Positions 6,922 to 10,856 of a stretch of DNA of 10,856 bases are shown in pieces (position 1 is the stretch's first letter; every line of letters starts with the position of its first letter). The position numbers were made by a program, and so were the translations under genes. Below the pieces are notes generated by a model that had not been told where the DNA came from, made no database searches, and was given only the letters and a program-made list of their open reading frames with translations. The DNA lies in NCBI GenBank assembly GCA_020056865.1, contig JAGVGX010000060.1:1-10856 (forward strand). The letters run 5' to 3'. The DNA is from Desulfobacterales bacterium. Lineage in GTDB: Bacteria > Desulfobacterota > Desulfobacteria > Desulfobacterales > BuS5.

Positions 6922-8478
6922 ATGGCCTTTATCAAACAACTCGAAACATTGAAGAAAAAAAAAGACAACGCCCTGCTGATGGGCGGAACTGAAAAAATAA
7001 AAAAAAGGCATGAGGAAGGCAAACTCACTGCAAGAGAAAGGATCAACAGGCTTCTCGATCCGGATTCATTTTTTGAAATCGGCATGCTGAACTGTTCAGA
7101 CGTTCCTGATCTTAAAGACAACACACCGGCAGACAGCAAGGTTTCCGGTTTTGGAAAAATAAATGGACGCGAGGTTGTTGTTATTGCCAACGACTTTACT
7201 GTGCTTGCCGCGACATCAAGCAGGATCGCAAGCAAAAAAGAAGCCCAATTAAAAACAGTTTCAGAACAAAAAGGATTCCCGCTCATATATCTTGGTGAAT
7301 CCGGAGGTGCCCGTATGCCTGATATTATGGGATCAAAAGGCTTGGGATCCATAGGTGGCGACGGATCAAATACGTTTGTTGAGCACATGACCCGAACCAG
7401 ACAATCTCCCATGGTTGCGGCTGTTATGGGTAAATGCTACGGGATGCCCACCTGGATGGCGTGTATCGCTGATTTTGTTGTTCAAGTCAAGGGGAGCACA
7501 CTTGCTGTATCAGGCCCAAGAGTTTTGGAAATCGCCTTGGGCGAAAAAATTTCCGATGAAGAACTTGGCGGATGGGAAAAACATGCCCGTATCACAGGAT
7601 TATCCGATTGTGTGGCAGAAAACGACGAAGCATGCTTAGATATGATAAAAACTTTTTTAGGGTATTTGCCATCTAATCATCAAGAGAACCCTCCCAGAAT
7701 GAACGTTCCTGAAACATCAGGTAAACATATGGCCAAGATTCTGGAAATAATTCCTGAAAAACGCAACCGGACCTACGACATGCATCGCATCCTGGACTGC
7801 ATCGTTGATAGCAACAGCCTGTTTTTCTTAAAACCTCTTTTCGGCACATCCGTCATTACGGCATTATCAAGAGTAGGAGGAGAATCTGTTGGAATTATAG
7901 CAAGTCAACCGCTTTATAACGCAGGCGCCATGGATACAGACGGGATCGACAAAGTTACAAGTTTTATGTGTCTGTGCGATTCATATAACATCCCGCTTCT
8001 TTTTTTTCACGATACCCCAGGCTTTCTTGTTGGAAACGAGGCTGAAAACAACCGCGTTGGCGCGCGTGTTATGAATCATTTAAGTGCACTTGCACAAGTC
8101 ACGGTTCCTAAAATTTCTGTTATCATAAGAAAAAGTTTTGGCATGGCCTACTACAACATGTGCGGTTCCGGATGCGGTGCAGACTTTCTTGTTGCCTGGC
8201 CTACCGCTGAAATGAGCTTTATTGATCCTGAAATCGGTTTTAATGTCATCTATGGGAACAAACTCAATCAATTCGACATGGCGAGCAAAGACGAGGCTAT
8301 TGAAGACATGATCGAAGATTCAAGTCCTTATGGCGCTGCTGGCATGCATTACATCCATGATGTTATTGATCCGCGCGAAACCAGGAACTACATTGTTCGC
8401 GCACTTGAAATTTGCCGAAACACACCTTCAAAAGCAATAAGCAAACATAAGCTGGCCAACTGGCCAACAAAATTTTAG
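6922..8478 (+). CDS. Biotin-type acyl-CoA carboxyltransferase subunit (PccB/MmdA family)
   Basis: This 518-residue protein belongs to the carboxyltransferase family of propionyl-/acetyl-CoA carboxylase beta and methylmalonyl-/glutaconyl-CoA decarboxylase alpha subunits. These enzymes move CO2 between biotin and an acyl-CoA. The N-terminal block GKLTARERINRLLDPDSF (33-50) is characteristic. The N-terminal crotonase-like half has GESGGARMP (125-133) and the C-terminal half has HDTPGFLVG (363-371). The segment after YYNMCG (410-415), reading WPTAEMSFIDPEIGFNVI, differs from the usual PccB form around AVMGAKGAV, so the substrate cannot be assigned. There is no biotin carboxylase or biotin-carrier gene beside it, so partners must lie elsewhere. 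The start at ATG 6922 fits the family N-terminus although its SD (AAGGAA) is distant. The trhP-like gene follows after 20 bp and is probably cotranscribed. Confidence 0.92.
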   Translation: MAFIKQLETLKKKKDNALLMGGTEKIKKRHEEGKLTARERINRLLDPDSFFEIGMLNCSDVPDLKDNTPADSKVSGFGKINGREVVVIANDFTVLAATSSRIASKKEAQLKTVSEQKGFPLIYLGESGGARMPDIMGSKGLGSIGGDGSNTFVEHMTRTRQSPMVAAVMGKCYGMPTWMACIADFVVQVKGSTLAVSGPRVLEIALGEKISDEELGGWEKHARITGLSDCVAENDEACLDMIKTFLGYLPSNHQENPPRMNVPETSGKHMAKILEIIPEKRNRTYDMHRILDCIVDSNSLFFLKPLFGTSVITALSRVGGESVGIIASQPLYNAGAMDTDGIDKVTSFMCLCDSYNIPLLFFHDTPGFLVGNEAENNRVGARVMNHLSALAQVTVPKISVIIRKSFGMAYYNMCGSGCGADFLVAWPTAEMSFIDPEIGFNVIYGNKLNQFDMASKDEAIEDMIEDSSPYGAAGMHYIHDVIDPRETRNYIVRALEICRNTPSKAISKHKLANWPTKF

Positions 8479-8498
8479 TTTCTAAAAAAGCATATAAA

Positions 8499-9719
8499 AT
8501 GACCACGCGACCCCAAAAACCCGAACTGCTTGCTCCTGCAGGCAACATGGAAAAACTTGAAATTGCCGTTCACTATGGTGCAGATGCGGTATATCTTGCT
8601 GGAAAAGACTACAGTCTGAGAAATTTTTCCGGCAACTTTACCATCGATGAAATGGAGCAAGCAATTGCCTTTGCTCATCAAAACAAGGTTAACGTATATG
8701 TGGCATGTAACATATTTGCAAAAAACAGCGATATTGAACACATAGAAATTTTCCTTCACCAGATCAAAGATATAGTACCCGATGCCGTTATTATTTCCGA
8801 TCCGGGAATTCTGGCAATGGCTTTAGAAATTATACCCCACATGCCCATACACCTGAGCACTCAGGCCAATACAACCAATTACAAAAGCGCTAATTTCTGG
8901 AAAAAGCTGGGTGTTAAAAGAATAAATTCTGCAAGAGAGCTGTCCTTAGAAGAAATCAGACACATTATTTCATTTAGCAAAATTGAAGTTGAGGCCTTTG
9001 TCCACGGTGCCATGTGCATATCGTATTCCGGACGTTGCCTTCTAAGCAGTTTTATGTCTCAGCGGGATAGTAACAGGGGATTGTGCGCCCATCCATGCAG
9101 GTGGAAATATCATGTGGTAGAAGAACTCAGGCCGGGTCAATACATGCCCATTGCTGAAGACACCCGAGGTTCGTATATATTCAATTCAAGAGACCTGTGC
9201 ATGATCGAACATATGCCTGAATTTATTGAAACCGGCATTACTTCTTTAAAAATTGAAGGAAGGATGAAAAGTATCAGCTATCTTGCCTCAACAGTAAAAA
9301 TATACAGAGAAGCAATCGATGCATATTTCGATAACCCTGATGAATATAAAACCAAAAAAGAATGGATGGAAGAACTTGCAGGCCTTAATAACAGGGGCTA
9401 TTGCACAGGATTTTATTTCAACGACCCGGAACAGGAAAAAGCAAACGTTTCGAAATCGATTTCTTGTACAGACAAGCTCTTTATAGGAAAAGGTATAGAA
9501 AAAATCGATGATCATAAGACAATCATTGAGGCAAGAAATAAGATGTTCAAAGGAGACGTAGTTGAAATTATCGGCAAAAAAGGCCCTGCAAGATGCGACA
9601 AAATTAACGATTTACTTGGCAATACCGGCCAATCCATACCTTTTGCTCAACCAGGAAGCATAGTGACTGCTGTTTTTGACATGTCTTGTTCCAAAAATGA
9701 TATTATCAAAAAAACATAA
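8499..9719 (+). CDS. trhP: U32 family tRNA hydroxylation protein TrhP (YegQ-type)
   Basis: The 406-residue protein is a U32 'peptidase' of the TrhP/YegQ branch. That branch is known to hydroxylate uridine 34 of tRNA to ho5U, the precursor of cmo5U/mo5U wobble bases, using prephenate-dependent chemistry and an iron-sulfur cluster. It starts with PELLAPAGNMEKLEIAVHYGADAVY-type sequence, normal for the family. The U32 signature is complete, from EAFVHGAMC (165-173) through SGRC (177-180) to NRGLC (192-196). Cys173, Cys180, Cys196 and Cys200 are the likely cluster ligands. NSRDLC (229-234) and SLKIEGRMKS (249-258) are also typical. E. coli YegQ is somewhat longer (about 450 residues), so a few C-terminal residues are missing compared with it. 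No good SD precedes ATG 8499. The RNA-directed role is known for the family; that this copy does it is inference, since the related RlhA branch acts on 23S rRNA. Confidence 0.86.
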   Translation: MTTRPQKPELLAPAGNMEKLEIAVHYGADAVYLAGKDYSLRNFSGNFTIDEMEQAIAFAHQNKVNVYVACNIFAKNSDIEHIEIFLHQIKDIVPDAVIISDPGILAMALEIIPHMPIHLSTQANTTNYKSANFWKKLGVKRINSARELSLEEIRHIISFSKIEVEAFVHGAMCISYSGRCLLSSFMSQRDSNRGLCAHPCRWKYHVVEELRPGQYMPIAEDTRGSYIFNSRDLCMIEHMPEFIETGITSLKIEGRMKSISYLASTVKIYREAIDAYFDNPDEYKTKKEWMEELAGLNNRGYCTGFYFNDPEQEKANVSKSISCTDKLFIGKGIEKIDDHKTIIEARNKMFKGDVVEIIGKKGPARCDKINDLLGNTGQSIPFAQPGSIVTAVFDMSCSKNDIIKKT

Positions 9720-9744
9720 CACCCTACCTACAACCTTAATTTCT

Positions 9745-10647
9745 TTAGAGCAACCGATCCGTTATTATCGAAAAAATAATCAGGCCCATGGAAACATTGA
9801 GATATTTAAATAACCATACAAAGGCATGTGATTTTGTTTGAGCCAACATGTAATAGCCGAAAAAGAAAATGAAAATTATAAAATAAATTGTCAGTGCCCA
9901 ACGTATCCAACAGGATGTGAGGGTGCCAACTGCAGGAAGCATCAAAGCGGTTGCGGCAAAGGTCGTCGTCCAGATAAACAGAATACGTTTTAACTGGTGT
10001 ACAGAAAAGATGTTGAGCATATTCGGCAGTACAGACCCCTGATATTCATTTTGATTTGCTAAAACCAGCAGCCAGAAATGTGGAAACTGCCATATGCCCA
10101 AAAGCACCATCAATAAACTTATATCAACAAAGCCAACCCCGCCGCCAACTGTCCATCCGATAAGCGGCGCCAGCATTCCGCAAAAAGACCCGGGAACAAT
10201 TGCCAGAGCTGTTTTTGCTTTTAACGGCGTGTATATACCATTATAAATCAGTACAGACAACGCACCAAGAAATACAGGGATCAAGCTAACCTGGATAAAA
10301 AGCAACCCTAAAATTCCTGAAAAAAGTAGCACCACCGCCAGAGCAAGCGCACAAGATGGCGTTATACGTTGTTTAGGAAGCGCCCTGTTGCAAGTTCTGG
10401 GAGAAAATACATCACGCTTTCGATCCTGATAATTGTTTAGTACCGAAGAACCGGCTGCCAGGGAAAAAACGCTAAGCACCGTAAGGATAGCAGTGCTATC
10501 TACAATGGGAACGCAAATGACATATCCTGCTAAGGCCGCAGCAGACATCATTAAACTGATGGGTACTTTCATCACCTGAAGCAGGGCGAAGGTTCTCATA
10601 AAAAAAGAATACATATTTTCTGCTTCTGATACGTCTGCATGAAACAC
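9745..10647 (-). CDS. ctaB: Heme O synthase (protoheme IX farnesyltransferase), UbiA family
   Basis: The 300-residue integral membrane prenyltransferase adds a farnesyl group to heme b, giving heme O for terminal oxidases. About eight or nine hydrophobic helices are visible. The first Asp-rich motif is intact: NNYQDRKRD (71-79), followed by NRALPKQRI (87-95). YTPLKAKT (139-146), APLIGW (160-165) and QFPHFW (187-192) are typical of CyoE/CtaB rather than of quinone prenyltransferases. The second Asp-rich region (canonically DDY near this point) reads QNEYQ (199-203), with Asn and Glu instead of Asp. The GTG start at 10647 has only a weak GGGTG upstream; ATG at 10614 or 10599 would give shorter versions that still begin before the first helix. 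The gene lies 44 bp downstream of coxB in the same direction, which supports the oxidase role. It ends 25 bp from trhP, tail to tail, without a clear terminator. Confidence 0.88.
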   Translation of the reverse strand: MFHADVSEAENMYSFFMRTFALLQVMKVPISLMMSAAALAGYVICVPIVDSTAILTVLSVFSLAAGSSVLNNYQDRKRDVFSPRTCNRALPKQRITPSCALALAVVLLFSGILGLLFIQVSLIPVFLGALSVLIYNGIYTPLKAKTALAIVPGSFCGMLAPLIGWTVGGGVGFVDISLLMVLLGIWQFPHFWLLVLANQNEYQGSVLPNMLNIFSVHQLKRILFIWTTTFAATALMLPAVGTLTSCWIRWALTIYFIIFIFFFGYYMLAQTKSHAFVWLFKYLNVSMGLIIFSIITDRLL

Positions 10648-10691
10648 GTTTTTACACCCATAGCTGCCGCTGTTGTTGATACGCGCCCGAA

Positions 10692-10856
10692 CTAATCGGC
10701 TTCCTGTTCGAGCCAGAGAGCATAATCTTCTTCGGTAACAACCCTTAATGCAGCCGTCATGTCAGAATGCCCTATCCCGCAAAATTCAGCACATTGAATA
10801 AAATATGACCCGATTTTGTCAGGTAAAAACCATGCATATGTTTTCATCCCTTTAAC
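10692..10856 (-). CDS. coxB: Cytochrome c oxidase subunit II, C-terminal end (cut by window edge)
   Basis: The last 54 residues of a reading frame enter from the right edge and end in TAG at 10692. They contain CAEFCGIGHSDM, the CuA-site signature Cys-x-Glu-x-x-x-Cys-x-x-x-His-x-x-Met of subunit II, here with the two cysteines (residues 22 and 26 of the fragment), His30 and Met33. The upstream cupredoxin His and the membrane helices would lie outside the window. The tail after the site (TAALRVVTEEDYALWLEQEAD) is normal for CoxB. Electrons from cytochrome c enter the oxidase here. The gene stands 44 bp before ctaB, so the pair probably belongs to a cox operon running in from beyond 10856. Confidence 0.93.
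   Translation of the reverse strand, partial: VKGMKTYAWFLPDKIGSYFIQCAEFCGIGHSDMTAALRVVTEEDYALWLEQEAD

Noticed and set aside
6828..7412. Minus-strand open frame of 194 codons opposite the start of the carboxyltransferase gene
   Set aside because: It is fully antisense to a well-conserved coding region, its product is Ser/Pro/Phe-rich with no recognisable domain, and it has no SD. It is a shadow of the real gene.
8499..9719. U32 protein as a secreted collagenase or protease
   Set aside because: There is no signal peptide, and the four-cysteine signature and N-terminus match the TrhP/YegQ RNA-hydroxylation branch rather than an extracellular protease.
9717..9747. Possible bidirectional terminator between trhP and ctaB
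   Set aside because: The 25-bp gap has no inverted repeat of useful length and only a short T-rich stretch, so no terminator can be supported.

Overview
The window is an AT-rich stretch (about 40% G+C by eye) of a bacterial chromosome. The gene set suggests a member of the Desulfobacterota, most likely a Desulfobacterales-type organism. The clues are a zinc-type HemB, a HAMP-class III adenylate cyclase paired with a TPR lipoprotein, a ClpX-like paralogue with no clpP beside it, a stand-alone biotin-type carboxyltransferase, and CuA-oxidase genes. The taxonomic call is inference from gene content and protein style. There are no rRNA or tRNA genes, no transposase and no CRISPR array. All complete genes look intact, and the window cuts a gene at each end.

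Layout. Positions 1-900 (+) hold the 3' part of ribF (FMN/FAD synthesis). It meets, only 2 bp apart and tail to tail, a long minus-strand block. In transcription order that block is: a ClpX-like AAA+ unfoldase (6691-4946), a possible 18-residue micro-ORF overlapping its stop, a 142-bp imperfect palindromic element, hemB (4701-3724), an adenylate cyclase with a GspE/MshE-type N-terminal domain (3610-1886), and a TPR lipoprotein (1889-903) that overlaps the cyclase by 4 bp. From 6922 the plus strand carries a carboxyltransferase subunit (6922-8478) and a TrhP/YegQ-type U32 protein (8499-9719). These face, tail to tail, heme O synthase (10647-9745) and the end of cytochrome c oxidase subunit II (10856-10692), both on the minus strand.

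How the genes relate. hemB supplies porphobilinogen for tetrapyrroles, and ctaB turns heme b into heme O for the oxidase whose CuA subunit lies just upstream of it. ribF supplies flavin cofactors. The cyclase and lipoprotein look like one translationally coupled envelope-signalling unit. The remaining genes look like ordinary chromosomal neighbours with no obvious shared pathway.

The parts most worth a second look are four. The ClpX-like protein lacks the zinc-binding N-domain, keeps an IGF loop, and has a C-terminal extension that may contain a second small-lid domain. Its promoter is near-consensus, predicts a leaderless mRNA, and is overlapped by a perfect palindrome. The 142-bp palindromic element abuts the hemB ribosome binding site. 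The cyclase is fused to a domain of the c-di-GMP-binding MshEN type. No clearly new defence or mobile system is visible.
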